A stretch of DNA of 64,000 nucleotides from Thuidium tamariscinum. Taxonomy: Eukaryota; Streptophyta; Bryopsida; Hypnales; Thuidiaceae. Each line of letters starts with the position of its first letter. Positions within the stretch are counted from its first letter, which is position 1. This document shows positions 1 to 13,400 of this stretch, in pieces. The notes beneath the pieces were generated by a model, which ran no database searches, was not told where the DNA came from, and was given only the letters and a program-made list of their open reading frames with translations. The DNA lies in the NCBI GenBank assembly GCA_947034885.2, contig OX344750.2, positions 16,114,053 to 16,178,052 on the forward strand, written 5' to 3'. Made by a program: the position numbers and the translations under genes.

Positions 1-2400
1 TAATTGTCTTTACCAAACAAATTGTTGTTGTCACTATTTAACTATCCAAATTATTAAATTAGGATGCTCAAGGAAATAGCCCTTGTCCTATCTAAAAACA
101 ATTTGTCACTATCTAAATGCAAAGCATAAGTGTGTAATGCAATCTCCTTTATTTTATCTGCACAACTTCACAACCATTGGTTAAAACGTCCCACAATTAG
201 TTTACTAATTGGCTAATTCCCAATCTCAAACAAGTGGTTGGAATTAAGCCTTGATAAGACCAAATACCAAACATCGGGTTGAAAACAATTTGTTTTATAT
301 ACAATCTTATATCAATACCAAATCTTCCTTTCCAACAACCATATTTAACAAACCTAATCCATCATCTTCATTTTACTACTTGTTCATACAACCCTTACTA
401 AATAATTAATTTATTAAAGTCAATCAATCCCAAAAAATTGTTTACAGTGATGATACTCACTAAATAACTAGTTTGTATGGCCCATGTGTATGACCTAACT
501 TCAATTGCAAACTGCAAAACAAATGGTTAGAAGGAATTTTGACTTCTAAGCCATTCGACTTACAATTTGTTTGCAGCTGGAAAATACAAGTTCTATAATT
601 AAATAATCAACCTTTAATAATCTATATACTATACAACTGATTTCAAACCCATTGCAACAATTAGTCTGTAATTAATTCCAATGCTTAGCACTTTATTAAC
701 TAACAATTTCTACACAAACCGACTAATTGTAATTCACAAAATAAAACCAGAAATTGACCAATCAACACAAATTATTTATCTTCCATCTAATTGTTGATGC
801 AACTTACTCCAAACAAGCTCACACAAAAACCAAGAACCACAACAATTAATCAATTACATACAAGACAATCAACTAACATAAACATATAACAGAACAAATT
901 GTTTTGTATATCAATTAACAATATCCAAAACAAATAGTTTTAAATCAACATAATAACAAACAATTTGTTCAAGTCTTAAAATCATAGCATCCATTAGACC
1001 GAAACAATTAGTCATAATCATAAGAACAGTAAGTAACATGAACACAATATGATGCAATTCAATTTAGTAAGGTAATTATTAACATCCCAAAATAAATAGT
1101 TTCAAGTTAATGCCGTAAAGCACAATTAGTTACAGTTTAAAGCTTAATACCATTCACGACATTCTCATTCAATTTAGACAATTTGTTAAATTACTCACTT
1201 AAGATTGTATTAATATGTGTTCCAAATATAATAGGACTAGATTACAAAATCATATATAATTTTAATCACCATGATAAAAATACCTTCCGTAACATAACTA
1301 CCAGTTAATCAAATTCTTATTCTTGAATTAATCTCTCTTCTTATTTTATCATGACTATTTGTAATCAATAAGTTTTCAATATCAATTTTATTAACCTTTT
1401 ATGACTTCGAAATATAACCAATAGTTCAATCATTCTATCAATATAATAATTACAAAACCATTATGAATCAAAGAACTTACCAAAACAATGTATAGCTTGG
1501 ACTCACAAGGGAAGCCTAACCAATTGTTTGTTCATCTGCGATTCCCCTTGTTGGTCTCTCTCCATTGCATTGCATTGTCTGCTTACTTCAACAAGTTGTT
1601 AATCCTCAGTCTATTCACAAGAATTTCTCCATTCACGCACACAGATTGTCTCCACTCCTTAGATCAATAATTTCAGCATTCAAAAACAACCAAAATTCAC
1701 AAACAAAAGTGTCCACATAACCAATTTGTTGGTACAACACCCGCATAGCTAGACAAATTGTTTAAACTATATTCACCAATTCATACTCTGTAAATATCTT
1801 GAACAATTCGTTCAACACATCAAACCAAAAATATTCCAATCAATGAAACATAACACAAGGTAAATTAACAATTAGTTTAGACAATCAGACACACTACACC
1901 ATTGGTCAGCCAACAAACACAATTACACATACACTCCACAAAATCCAATCACTGAATACACAACAAAACAAATTGTACACACCTCCACCTCTACCAACCA
2001 CAAAGTCCAATCACTAGACTACACTCACAAACACAAGAATTTCTAAAATATATTTATATTAAAAACTTGAAGGAGTTCATCATTACAAGACTCAAGAACA
2101 ATTGATCACCAAAAAAAACCCTGAGAAAACTAGGAGAGTGGGGGAGGAAAACTTCGAATTGTCAAACTATATTCTCCCCAAAAGATTACAATTCATTTTA
2201 AATAACTACCAAACCATTTGTCCCTTCTACATTGTGTCCTAATAGCACCTTTTGGAATCCTAATGAAAAGTAGTCTAAAATAGTTCATCAATGTGACAAC
2301 TAATTGACAATTATCTGTAAATTACTTTGCCAAATCAACTAGTTAGGAATTTAAAAAATATGTGGTGACTACAGGAATGCTGTAGAGAACTCACTTTCCA
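1..2400. repeat. AT-rich block with a dense CAATTNGT motif array
   Basis: No gene is visible. The sequence is poor in G on the + strand and carries a recurring short motif, usually AACAATTTGTT, AACAATTAGTT or ACAAATTGTT. By eye there are about 20 exact matches to CAATTNGT or its complement, for example near 7, 85, 190, 285, 573, 659, 895, 960, 1005, 1125, 1180, 1720, 1755, 1803, 1868 and 1972. Many near matches (AAATAGTT, AAATGGTT) lie between them. Both orientations occur, at irregular spacing of tens of bases. Such arrays are known near the ends of DNA transposons as transposase-binding sites. The decayed hAT exon directly to the right fits that reading, but no terminal repeat or duplication was found. 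Confidence 0.5.
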
Positions 2401-2479
2401 AATTTGCTTGGTGTATTTGTTTGTTTTTATGTTTGTTCATTATCTTTTGCACCTCTCTCACTCCTTGTGGTTTTGTTCA

Positions 2480-3062
2480 ATGCAAAGGTTGTTTAGTCAC
2501 TTTGTGATGAACTTGATAAATGATTTCCCCAACAAGAGTTACTTGATGCCTTTGGCATTATTTATCCTCAATATTGGAAACAAGAGAGATGCAAGTTACC
2601 CCTAGCACTTATTAGTACTGAAGAGATTTTATTGCCATGCAAAGTTGTTGAATGCAAGGAGCTCATATGTGGATGAGGTTGGGCTTTATACCACCCCTGA
2701 AATGTTGTCTGCTACCAAGTTAGATAATCAGTAGAGTTTGTTTAAGATTATAATGAAGTCTAATGCTGATGTAACACTTGCACCACCCTTCCATGTGAAT
2801 CCGGTGATCAAACTGTAGAGGAATTTGTCTTAGTCACGGCACTTGGGCAACTTGATTTCTGAGTATTTCAAAGTTGCCAAAATTGGCTATTGCATGGTCC
2901 TGGACTCAGTGGAAGATGAAAGGTGCTTTAGCACTTTGAAATTTTTAAAGTCCTGTCACCATAATTGTTTGGGAAAGCACTTGCCACTAGTGGTCCACAT
3001 GTTTGGACAAAAATTTTATACATTGCAGAGTTTTCCCTACAAGGAGGCCATAGACTCTTAGA
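2480..3062 (+). pseudogene. Decayed hAT transposase last exon
   Basis: This is a broken relative of the last exon of the intact hAT transposase at 17974-18578. Shifting frame, the translation gives AFGIIYPQYWKQ (intact copy AFGIFYPQYWCQ), then SLFKIIMKSNAD (RTLFKTCMKSNS), then LDSVEDERCFSTLKFLKS (LGSVEDERLFSSVRFLKS), and finally YTLQSFPYKEA (FTLESFPYQKV). The order of blocks is the same, so it covers the C-terminal part with the hAT dimerisation region. It is interrupted by at least one frameshift near 2560 and stops near 2735, 2817 and 2833; only 2843-3061 stays open. No RNase H exons are found upstream, so the copy is an internally deleted or fragmented element. The two copies are clearly different families or old lineages. 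Confidence 0.8.
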
Positions 3063-4724
3063 GAAATGCGGTCAATAATGGTTGACATGGTGATGTGTGA
3101 AGTACTATCACTTTCCCAATATCCTCTTCTATCCATGTACCTTAGTTTTCATGAGATTTTGCTGGCTCTTGAACTCAAATGGGAAGAGTTTCTTTAACAA
3201 TGACTAATATTATCGGGAATTTGGGATGTGCTTTGTATTGCACTGTTACAAGTTGGAGTGTGGGAGAAAAGGAGTATTATTTGGGACATGGGAAAAGCAT
3301 CGGAGCATGACTAAAGGGGATACATAAGCCTGCAAAGCATCACTGAAGCCTGGGATTTGGTTTGGACAAGTATTGGGATTTCGGGAGAGCATCACCGAAG
3401 TTGGGAGGGAAACATGGAGTTGTTACTGTCTAGCAATTGTTTTTTTAAAGTTCTAACTTGTAGTTTGAATGTTGTTTGTCTGTCTTGTGTGCAGGTCTCA
3501 CTAACACTACAAATGGGCAGTCTTGCTTATTGCAAGTAGGGTTCAAATCCCTACTTAGTGTAATTTTTATGTTTCTCATTTGCAATCTTTCACATTTAAA
3601 CCAAATGAGCATACAAGTCTTTTTGGAAGTTGCATAGTCATTTCTAGTAAGTGTTCACAAGCTGTTTCTTCAGAAGAGCAATTTGAGCCACTCAAAATGT
3701 TCAATAATAGCCATGTGGGCCATACCACAAATCATGCCTTGTCGCAACTCTGCTTTTATCAAGCAAAAAGAAATAATACAAAACTCCACATTCATTTTGC
3801 AAAATGAGCAGGCTGTTCCTACCACGGAAATACATGATTGCAGGAATAGCCCTCTGTATGCTCACGGTGATAGCCACCTGGCGAATCTACCAAAACCTAT
3901 TTTGAGAACGCTGCTCCTAACCAGTGAACCTTCCTTTCTGCACTACCTACAGTAATAAATCAAATTAAAAAAACCCAGTTCAGAACTGCCAGTCTGCAAC
4001 CCCTGATGTAAACATGTAACTTCCACCATCACTGCATCTGGGGTTCAGTATCCAGGAGTTTGTACCTGTGGCACTTGTACTGTACGAGCTTTTAGGATTT
4101 GATTCACTTTCCAGTTTCCAGTTTCCACAGGACAAGAAAACTACAGTAAGTTAGGACAAATCCTGTAGGAGTGTAGGTCGCTCCGGATATAATTAATAGG
4201 TACAAGGCTTGTCATATTGGTAAGCTTACCACCAGCAGTACAACACCAGCCAGTAAGTTATTGAAGCAGACATAAGTTCCCAACCTGACAACTTTCTCGA
4301 AGTACAGTACTCATCATAAATTCAAAGACAATGAGTAAAGCAACAAGCCTACAGTAATGTAGTACAATCAATATCATTCAGTTCCTCTTCGAAATTAACT
4401 TACAGACAGTACAATTCCAGATAAGGAATTTCTCTCGAACTGCAGGGACCAATTGAAGCAGTTTGACAATCCAAATCTCCAGTTTCAGACTACTACAGTG
4501 GGATGCGTTTGAATGTATCCCTAATTAAAAATTGAGTGAAAACCAGAAACCAAATCAACAGTAATATATCCTGTTCACGGCTCCATGTGGAGGCCATGGA
4601 CAGTTTTGAAAGCTGAATTACTGTAGTACTGTAAGTCAGCGATTGTTAAATTGGACAGATCAAAATTCAATGAACCTATGAGTAATGATGGTGAAGATAC
4701 ATGACCTCTGCCTGATGTTGTCAA
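3063..4724. other. Intergenic, 3' flank of the PHT4 gene
   Basis: No supported gene. The left part may be the tail of the decayed hAT copy: a short phrase around CATCACTGAAG/CATCACCGAAG repeats at 3340-3395. At 3535-3560 there is a short palindrome around GGGTTCAAATCCC. From about 4000 on, the sequence is a less AT-rich flank that should include the 3' UTR of the minus-strand PHT4 gene ending at 4725. Confidence 0.4.
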
Positions 4725-7700
4725 TTAATCAAATATTTTCTCCCCAGATGAAAAGACATTCCAGACTAATGTGCCGAATAAGTAAAGCGCCACTGCAACT
4801 TTGAAGACGTCGTCCCATGATCCTGCATTCTCATACACTTTCTTGTCAAAATTGGGATACAAGTCAAATTAGACGGAACAGAAAATTTGAGGTAACATGA
4901 GTAGTCTTAGCATTAATGTCACCAGGTCAAAAAATACGTCTCTAATAAATAAAAACTACCGCCCAAGGTACATCGTATAAAGTTTTTAAACACAGAAGAC
5001 ACTCGAAACATTGCAGTGATGGACTGTACTTCACCAATCAGTTATTTAGTGAGTTAAGCTGGCTTAGAATTAGGAGTTAAGGAATTTAACACAAAGCTAT
5101 GCCATGAGACGCTCTATAGCACCCGCTCACTTTTCGCATAAAATATAGCTTTTGTCGATGCAAGGCCTAATCTTTGGTCTAACTTAGAGCCAATAAAACA
5201 TATGAACACGACATTGGTGACATTTTAAGTACATGAAAAGAGTGGAATGAAGTGCAAGATGTGATTTAAGAACTTACCATTCTGAAGAATAAAACCAGTT
5301 GCCGCCGTACCAAGAACCCCGGCCAAAACTCCTGCTGTATTAGACATACCCAGCAACACTCCCTGCCAACACAAGTAAAATCAGTCAGAAAAAGTTTCAC
5401 CAGGAACGATTGAGTCAATTCAGCAAAGCATAGAATTAATTTCCTTTCACTAACAGTTTCTAGAGAATCCAGTCTACCGGTACTGAAAATATACGAGGCT
5501 GTGCAAGCAGCCACAAATCCTGATGGCTAAATTAGGTACACCCAAAAAATCGCCACTTTTGGCAATAAGCAAATTCATATCATTATTAGACTGGTCAAAT
5601 TTCTATTGATATTCTTGTCAGCAAAGGAAAGAGCATTCCAACAAAACAAATACTTGGGTGTCTCTTTGGAAACTGCTAGGGAACGTGCTATTTGAATATT
5701 GTATGCAAACATTAGGAAAGTGCATTGGAGTTGAGCTAAAACCGACGGTTAAACAAATGCTTGGGTGATCTACATCCTCCTAATCGAAATGCACCCTGTG
5801 ACTAAAACTTTAGTGTCACTATCTTGGGTCAGTGGTGATTACAGATATTCCTACCTTACACACGTTCTTGAATTCCAATCAATAGACAATAGCATATAAG
5901 ACTGTCGGTAAAGAAAATTATTAATCAACTTTGACAATTGCATCAACTGCAACTGTGGACAAGGTTAGTATCTGTACCGAATATCGGGGTCCGATGTCTT
6001 GGTGGTTGGAATACAAGCCTGATTGCGAGAATGCATCGAAACCCTGCACATGCAAAAAGATGCAACTCAAATCTAGTGTCCAAGTTTTGGCGTAGTTTGT
6101 AGACCTACCTGGAACACAAAATCTTATTCATGTGTCCATAAGGTCTACATTCCTCTTGTTCTTTCTTCTAAAATCCACTAATCCACTGTAATCGACTGTA
6201 ATGCAGTATCAATCACCAAAACATAGAAGGAATGGATGTTAAATTGATTAAAACCATTAAGCCTTGCATAGAGCTAGATTCTTTACAATAGAACTCACAA
6301 CTTCGGGTTTTCAATAAAATTAAACTCTCCTGTAAGAATTTTTTGACAACATCTTCACGAGGAAATTTCTCAAGATCATAGACAGACCTCATCCGTATGT
6401 TATTTTTGTGAACATAGAGAGACCTCTCATGAAGCACGCAAAATCGTTATAATGCTGTCTAAAACTTCCTGTTACAGATAGCCTTGACTTAAAAATAAGG
6501 TTTTTAAACTCGAGAAAAGTGAGAGGGTGTTGTACAAACCTGTGAGCACATCATGCAGGCAACAGCCATGGGAGGCGATTTGACATGACTAAGTTGTGAA
6601 AGGAAAAATGCAGGGCCAAGGAATCCAATGCTTTGCATGATCTGCATTCAAGTTGCACATTAACAGATCAATAATAACAATAATAACTCTGGACCAAAAA
6701 CTATCAGAGGATAAACAGTCAATTGAGGTAACTTGATTCGACTAGCTAAACCTCATGGAATCCCATAGACATGGATAGATAAACAAATATAAAAAATATA
6801 TCGTGACAGGTTCAATAGAGCGTCAGTAGAAAAAAACTTTTCACTTCAAATCTCCATGAGAAAACTAAAAATTGATTTCATACAGCAACTTCAGCGTTTT
6901 CTGTGCCTTGCTCTACTATGAAGGACGATTAAACCTGAATTGATTTGTTTAATTGGCAGATTTTAATGAAATCTCTTCGATTTCAATGAAATTTCTTCAA
7001 TTTCAATAGCCAAACTAAACCCATAGATCCATATGACTAGAGGTAGAATATTCTAAAATTGTTTGTAAGAACTAAAGCAAAAAGAGACGAACAAGTTCCA
7101 AAATTCACCAAAGACACCCTAGCTTCATTGATTGAAGATGATACTGCTGAAACATGCCATTCTAAAGAATATGACCAAATTAGACACTGACATCAGGGGG
7201 AAATGAACCAACCTTTCGAACTAAAGTTACAGAAACTCCGCGGCTGACAAGTGTGTCAGCTATCCATCCTCCTAAGTTAGCAGACAAGGCCATGGTGAGC
7301 CACGGCAACACCGAGAAAAGACCAGACTCAGTCAAGTTGAAACCGAGTACCTGAAATGAAAAGAGCTTCCTAAGTTAATCCCTGATTGCTTGAATTAAAA
7401 TTTAAAAGTCCACTTTGGAAGCTCCTAGATAGTTATAGAAACTTCCTAAACAAAAAATTTATCATTCAAGATGTAGGCATAGTTTCTTCAGTCTATTGAA
7501 AAGTTTAAGGATTCCACTAGGTTGGGACTAATCCTCAACAGATACCATGATCGGGGAGAACCGGCGGTTAGTGTCTGTGAACCGACGGCAACGAACTTTT
7601 TTACTGAATTTGAAACTACAAGAAAACAACCGATCGAAATTTCAAGAAATTTCTAATTACAGAAAAACAGAAGCAATAATCGACATCGATACATTAAAAC

Positions 7701-10700
7701 CCTGGTTTGACTATCAGAAATGAAGGATTAGTACTAGTAAAGTTCCAAAAATTCTCAAGCGCCAACAGTAACTTTACAATACCTGATTGTAATATGTGGG
7801 CATCCAGGTAAGGAGGATAAACGTGCCCCAATTGTGACAGAAGTGGCATACGATAAGTGCCCACACAGGGGCCTTGGAAAACAGCAGTCCCCATGGAATG
7901 TCTTTCACAGGAGCTTCAGATTCATTGTCCCCCAAGATCAACTTCTTCTCCTCCTCCGAAATATTTGGGTCTTCTGCAGGAGAGCTGAAAGCCTACCTCC
8001 CATTACACAGGAAATATTATTAAACTCGATCAGCAATCACATACTTCGCAACTACTTCAAAAATCACAGCACCAAGTCTTATATGTTGGTGTACCTGGTA
8101 ACCTGTAAAAGGTGTTCTAACGTATCAAGGACTAAATCAACATGACTTCACAATAACCCATTTCGTCTAAATAAGTTCTAAAAATGACACTTACTGCTAA
8201 GATTTTGGACAAGGAGGCAAGAAAACTTACATTCTTTTGCCAGGCGGCAAACCAAAATGCTCCAAGTGATCCGAAGCAAAAGAAAACTGATGGCCAGTGA
8301 AATTTGTGAATAAGACCAGGAGAAAACGCTAGTCCAGCCACTGAACCCAAGTACATGCCGCTATATACTAACGCTAATGATCGACTTCTCTCCCGAATTG
8401 GTACCCAACGTGACAAAAGATTGTTCATTGCGGGCATTGCGACTCCCTGTCCAAGAATACCCACATCGTCAAAGGCAACGTTACCTTTTCGAATAAGTCT
8501 TAACCTCTAAACAATAACACCAAAAGCATGGTCAAAGAATAAATAAAATTAGACAAGAGAAAGTTCCCATACAAGCAAATGAAAGCATGAGGCCCAACTC
8601 AGGCCTCTTAGACGAGGTCATGCCAAGTTTCTGGACAAGACAATCCATGAATTCAAAACAACATAGATTCATGTCATGGGCAATGTTGCTCAACATTACA
8701 TCACATATTATGTGTACATGATCACAAAAGTCATTCCACGCTGAATATCAATCATTTCTGTTGGTTGAGGCATAAAATTTCAAATGACATTGTTTTAGTG
8801 CCATTTCAATCATTTTTAGTGTCTATCTAATATTGAAATGGCACTATCTCAATCAGTTAAAGGAGGTGATACTGAAAATAGTAATAAACGAGGGACTTTG
8901 GGATATGGTGTTCCCGGAAGCAAACATGTAGAATTCAGTCAGTTACTTACCTCTCCCACACCCATACAGGCACGAACAAAAAGAAGAGTTGGGAGTCCAA
9001 GTTTTGCAGCAATAGGAGTAGCCATGGTGGCAAGTGACCACCATATCACACCAAAGCCGAGGACTTGCTTCCCCCCAATGCGATCTGCCCAAATTCCTCC
9101 AGCAATCTGCAAAGTCAAAGTGTTAAGAGTTAAGTGTGGGCATTTGTTAGCCGCTTAGCGCCTGAATCCTTTCTTGAATTTCTGCATATTATTGCTATGT
9201 GTGCGTGCGCGATGAATTGATATATTTCATCAAATCCGTCAAACAAAAAGTATGGTTTTCAAAAAGTCAAGCATCGGTTTGGATGAATGAGAAGTTCTGT
9301 GATCAATAAAGCCCCTGGAACCTCTCTCTGTTCATCGTCCAGAATTGGAGCATCGGTGCGCTAATGGTTAAAAGTGCACAAATTTCTAAAACGTGTGCAT
9401 TACTCATAAATTTGTGTCGAAAAGTATTTGTCCAAAGATTGTGATAAAATGTTAGTTGAGACAGCTGTCTACTCTCTCGCTTTAATAACCAAATTAGAGA
9501 CAATAAATAAACATTTACATACATATATATGTGTGTGTGTGAATGAGGTTGAAAAAATTGTACATAAAGTTAAAAAAATTAATGTTTGTTTAGTGACCCA
9601 TACAAGCTTTAACATTCTACATAGTGAAGACCACTTTCGGATCAAAAACACAACAGTGGAAGGACAAGAGTGCTATTGCACTACAGAACTTTAAATGTTG
9701 TGTATTTTTAACAAGCACATTCCTTCAAAGTGTCATAGATATAGGTAATCATGTAGAAGAGAAAAAAGTCGTGACACTAGGTTCTCACAAGGTGGTGACA
9801 ATTTGCGTTGGAACCAAGTGCATGCTTGTGAGGTACTATACGAACACCACCCTCTCAATCACCAACGACCAACTTGGGATGCATCTATTGTTAAGACCCA
9901 GAAAATAGAAAATAAATTTGGTCCTAACACCACCATGAATGGATAGTCCCCCGACAAAAAATTTCATTCACGATGGTATTTGGGCCAACAATATTAATAT
10001 TCTGAATGGACAGTCTATTTGAGGTAGTTCAACTAAATACACCACAAACGCCCGCAGATTGTGCATCCTAACAGAGGCAAACTATACGAAAGTGAAACCC
10101 ACATACAACCCTTAAACATCGCCGCAAACCTCTAAGGTTAACTTTTGGGTGTATTTTCAAAACCTGTGAAGTTTAAGGGTTAATACAGAAGTAAGTAAGA
10201 GGAAATGAACAAATACCTGAGTAAGAAGGTATCCCCAGAAAAAAGAGGACTGCACCAAGCCCACAGTCGAAGGGCCCCAATTGAAGTCCGTTGACATAGG
10301 CATGATGGCGATACTCATATTCACCTGCACGATTGCCATATAATCAATACTCTCCTTGCTTATAGACCTTCTCTTCCAATGTTCAGCTTCTAGGGCACAG
10401 AATGAAAGGAGAAGTTTCATTGACGAGTTATGGGTCAGGATGCTTGGAGAAGAGTCTGTTGGAGGTATTTCTACTAGATTAGCCGCGTGAGCGCAAATAG
10501 CAAGTGCTATCCTTGGGCCCACTGAAGCATGAATTTCCCACCTTCAAACTTCAACTTCTTAAATTCCTTTGACAAAATTCCCATGAACTCCATACTGTTA
10601 TTCTAACGATTGTTCAATTGCAAGAATTTGTTGACCAAAACCTACACGAAAACCAAATCGTTACCAACATTCTAACATTTGTTGCGCAAATCCTACATCA

Positions 10701-12833
10701 ACTTTAAATTGCTACTAGTAATTTTCGGAAAATCGTAGGACAAGAGGAACACAACAAAGTTCACCGTACACGCAGAGTAATATTCATTGCGCAGTGCAAA
10801 TTGTACCCAGCGATCTGTACCAAGGCGTTCCCCCATCCTAGAATTTTGCCTAGTTATTCCAGTCCAGCATTCTGTTGCACAAAACCTACATGAACTCTAA
10901 ATTGTTACTAACAATTGATTAGTTACGGCACAAAGCTTGCCACTCAGATGAACATCTAACACTCTTCCACAAGCACGATGATTAAGAGGCCGGAAAAGGG
11001 GAAAGAAGGCACACTGTACCCTGTCCATATTGCAAAGCAGGAACGCAATAAAACAAAGTCCCACGATAATGTAACGCCGAGGAATCCTGCCCCACCATGT
11101 GCGGCTTGCAGCTTCCACAAGAGCCTCCTCCTCCTCCATCAAACTTCCATTCGCATGCACGGCCCCATTCCCAGCCGCAACAGAAGGCAAAACCTTTTTA
11201 TTCAGGAGTCCAATATCCTCCCCTTTCTTCTTCTGATTCTCATTATTCTTGATGCTATTCAACAAATCCTGTGCATCTCCCACATCTGTATTCTCAGGCT
11301 GACTCCTGCACATGAATCTCCCAGCTCCCATTCTCTCTGCCTCAAATTCATTGCGGTACAGCCTGTACACTTGGTTCCCAGCAACATGTGGGGATCCTGT
11401 TCTATTACTACTGGTTCCATTTAATTGAAACGAAAATCGCCGTTTGAGCACGTCTTCTTTTCCAGCTCTCCAGCTCGGTACCCTTGTCATTCTGCTGCCT
11501 CTTCGAAAATCAGTGCAGCCCAACCCCAGGACGGTCGTGGGCCTGTCATTGTGCCAACCAGTGTCTGCAGTAACCAGCAAGCATCTCAGTATCTATCCCA
11601 ACACCAGCAGTGGTCACAAATGAACTATCCTTACAACATTTGATAAATTTAGCAAATGGTCTATCCTTGCAACATTTCGTAGTCACAATACAATGTGTAA
11701 AATTTGAAATTCCAGCACAATTAGCAACGTTTTATCAACTTGAGCTAATTATGAAAATCACGTTTAAACTCAAGCTACGGTTGGAAAGCTAGGGCTTGGA
11801 ACAGAAAAACAGAAAACAGAAACTTGCTGGTAATTTATGAGGAGACAGTTCGTTCATTTGTTGCCCCTATCAATGTTACTCTTCACGTTGGCATTTAGAC
11901 CATCTTGAATAAAGGCTCTGCCAGGATAGTTCTACTAAGTAGACCACATGGACGTAGGTTGCAAGTGCTACCTTTAAAAAACCAGGAAGCACCTGGAATC
12001 ACTACTTACTATAAAATCCACTCGAAAGGTGGTAGAATCAGCTCACACCCCAAGGTCTATATCCATGTCTTGTTCCAGTCAGGGGTCCGCGCAACTTGGT
12101 TGTTGGAATTGGTCACTGGAATTACCACTAATGTTTAATCCCGCTGAATCCTATTTGTTCCAGCTAGGGAATCCATCAACTTGGTTCTTAAAATTGGTCA
12201 TTGAAATTAGTCACTGATGCTTAATTCCAGCTTACACTGATTTTTCCTAATAGTGCGCGTGCGCGTGACACTCATTTACCAAAGTCACAACATTTTAAAT
12301 TAGTGGAGGTTGGATATTACTGTACTGCACTAATTTCCAGAAAGATCAATTCTTATCGTGACACTAATTTTCTAGGTGACGCTCCTCCCTCACTAGTAAG
12401 AAAATCAAAGTAGTGCTTGATCCTGTCTTGTTCCAGCTAGGGAATCCACCACCTAAGTTCTTGAAATTCGTCGCTCAAGCTCAAACAGAATTTTCCGTTT
12501 CGACTTCCACTTTCTCTACTCACAAACTCTGAACTAAACTAGCGTCCTCCACTCAAATTGCAGAAAGAAACGCAGTACCAAAACAGCAACCTAAGCAACG
12601 AAAAAAGGAAAAATCTCCAACAACGAAGAAGCAGAGATTCGTAAAACCTCAACAATACTAACAATCAAACACACAAACTTCCACACGAAATGGAAGCCGA
12701 AAGACTGGAAACCAAGCGACAATCCTAAGCCCCGAATTCAAGAACGAGGAGCCACAAGAACGAAAGTCTCACCGGAGTTGGTGTGCAGGCCATGGTGAGC
12801 TGCGCGACTCGCAGCAACCAAAGCTCCTGCCAT
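4725..12833 (-). CDS. PHT4: Plastid PHT4-family anion (phosphate/ascorbate-type) transporter, 11 exons
   Basis: Coding exons, in order of transcription: 12833-12773, 11564-11020, 10324-10217, 9106-8951, 8446-8231, 7992-7783, 7350-7213, 6641-6540, 6043-5978, 5362-5278 and 4822-4725. All introns are GT-AG, all junctions are in phase, and the total is 1785 nt (594 aa plus TAA). The protein is a major facilitator superfamily carrier of the SLC17/PHT4 type. About 180 residues of Ser/Arg/Ala-rich sequence starting MAGALVAASRAAHHGL precede the first membrane segment (YIIVGLCFIAFLLCNMDR, 185-202), as expected for a plastid transit peptide. Family landmarks are NMDRVNMSIAIMPMS, SSFFWGYLLTQ, GEGVAMPAMNN, ERSRSLALVYSGMYLGS, CHFCHNWGTFILLTWMP, GLYSNHQDI, GVLLGMSNTAGVLAGV and the C-terminal FSSGEKIFD. 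From memory the closest family member is Arabidopsis PHT4;4/ANTR2, an inner-envelope ascorbate carrier also able to move phosphate; the substrate here is inferred. The start is the first ATG of a short exon that splices in phase into exon 2. Confidence 0.93.
11820..12480. repeat. Diverged ~90-bp repeat inside PHT4 intron 1
   Basis: Intron 1 of the PHT4 gene contains three related stretches with the phrase TTGTTCCAG followed by AGGGAATCC or a variant, then AACTTGGTT and AAATTGGTCA. They lie near 12068, 12157 and 12428. The first two are adjacent with a period of about 89 bp; the third is about 270 bp away. They look like a local duplication. No protein or RNA function is suggested. Confidence 0.5.
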
Positions 12834-13400
12834 GCCTGACCTCCAATGCAATGTCGCACACCTTCTCCTCCTTCTCCTTCGTCTTCGTCTTCCTCTTCCC
12901 TTTCTTCGCCTTCTCCTCAGTCTTAAGCTTCTTCGTCTTCTTCTAACAATTCTTCAGCTTCGTCTTCGTGTTCTTCTTCTTCACCTAATTGCGGAATCCA
13001 AAGTAGCAGACCCGCAATGGTGATGAAATTGGTATCGCACTAGTGCGAGCTACGGAACAAAGCTTCGACCGCCATAGCTTCCTGTGCTTTCCTTCCTCCT
13101 TCAGTTGTGTTGTTATGTTATCCATCCTCCATTTCATATCTGTCTCTCTGAGCCCTGTCCTGCAGGCATTTGCAATTTCTTTTTCTCTGTCTCTTTTCTT
13201 TACCTTTTGATTACTTTTCTTTTTCTTTTCCAGACTTTTCTTTTCTTTATACTGTTGATGCTTTGGGACAATGTTTGAGAGTGGGGAGTGGCTACAGGGT
13301 TAAAAGGAGGAGCTACGTGTTGGGTGGTGAGGGAATGGGAGGATTGAAAGATCTAGTGGTGTGGGTCAAAATGATATTATGGTGGAAACTCCCAAAATTG
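12834..13400. promoter_or_regulatory. 5' flank and purine-rich leader of PHT4
   Basis: Directly upstream of the PHT4 start (on the minus strand) lies a GAA/GAG-rich tract. It is seen on the + strand as CTTCTCCTCCTTCTCC-type sequence at 12860-12990. Such purine-rich tracts are common in plant 5' leaders. The long open frames here on the + strand are leucine-rich by-products of the tract. A second T/C-rich stretch is at 13160-13250. No TATA box can be assigned with confidence. Confidence 0.45.

Noticed and set aside
3528..3560. GGGTTCAAATCCC with flanking short stems, resembling a tRNA T-arm and B box
   Set aside because: No matching A box, D-arm or anticodon arm can be placed upstream at the right distance; it is likely a chance palindrome or a decayed fragment.
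10978..11424. 148-codon + strand ORF
   Set aside because: Antisense of PHT4 exon 2, which is confirmed by splicing in phase into the rest of the gene.
12832..13023. 63-codon + strand ORF rich in Leu/Arg
   Set aside because: It is the complement of the purine-rich leader of the minus-strand PHT4 gene; composition is repeat-driven.
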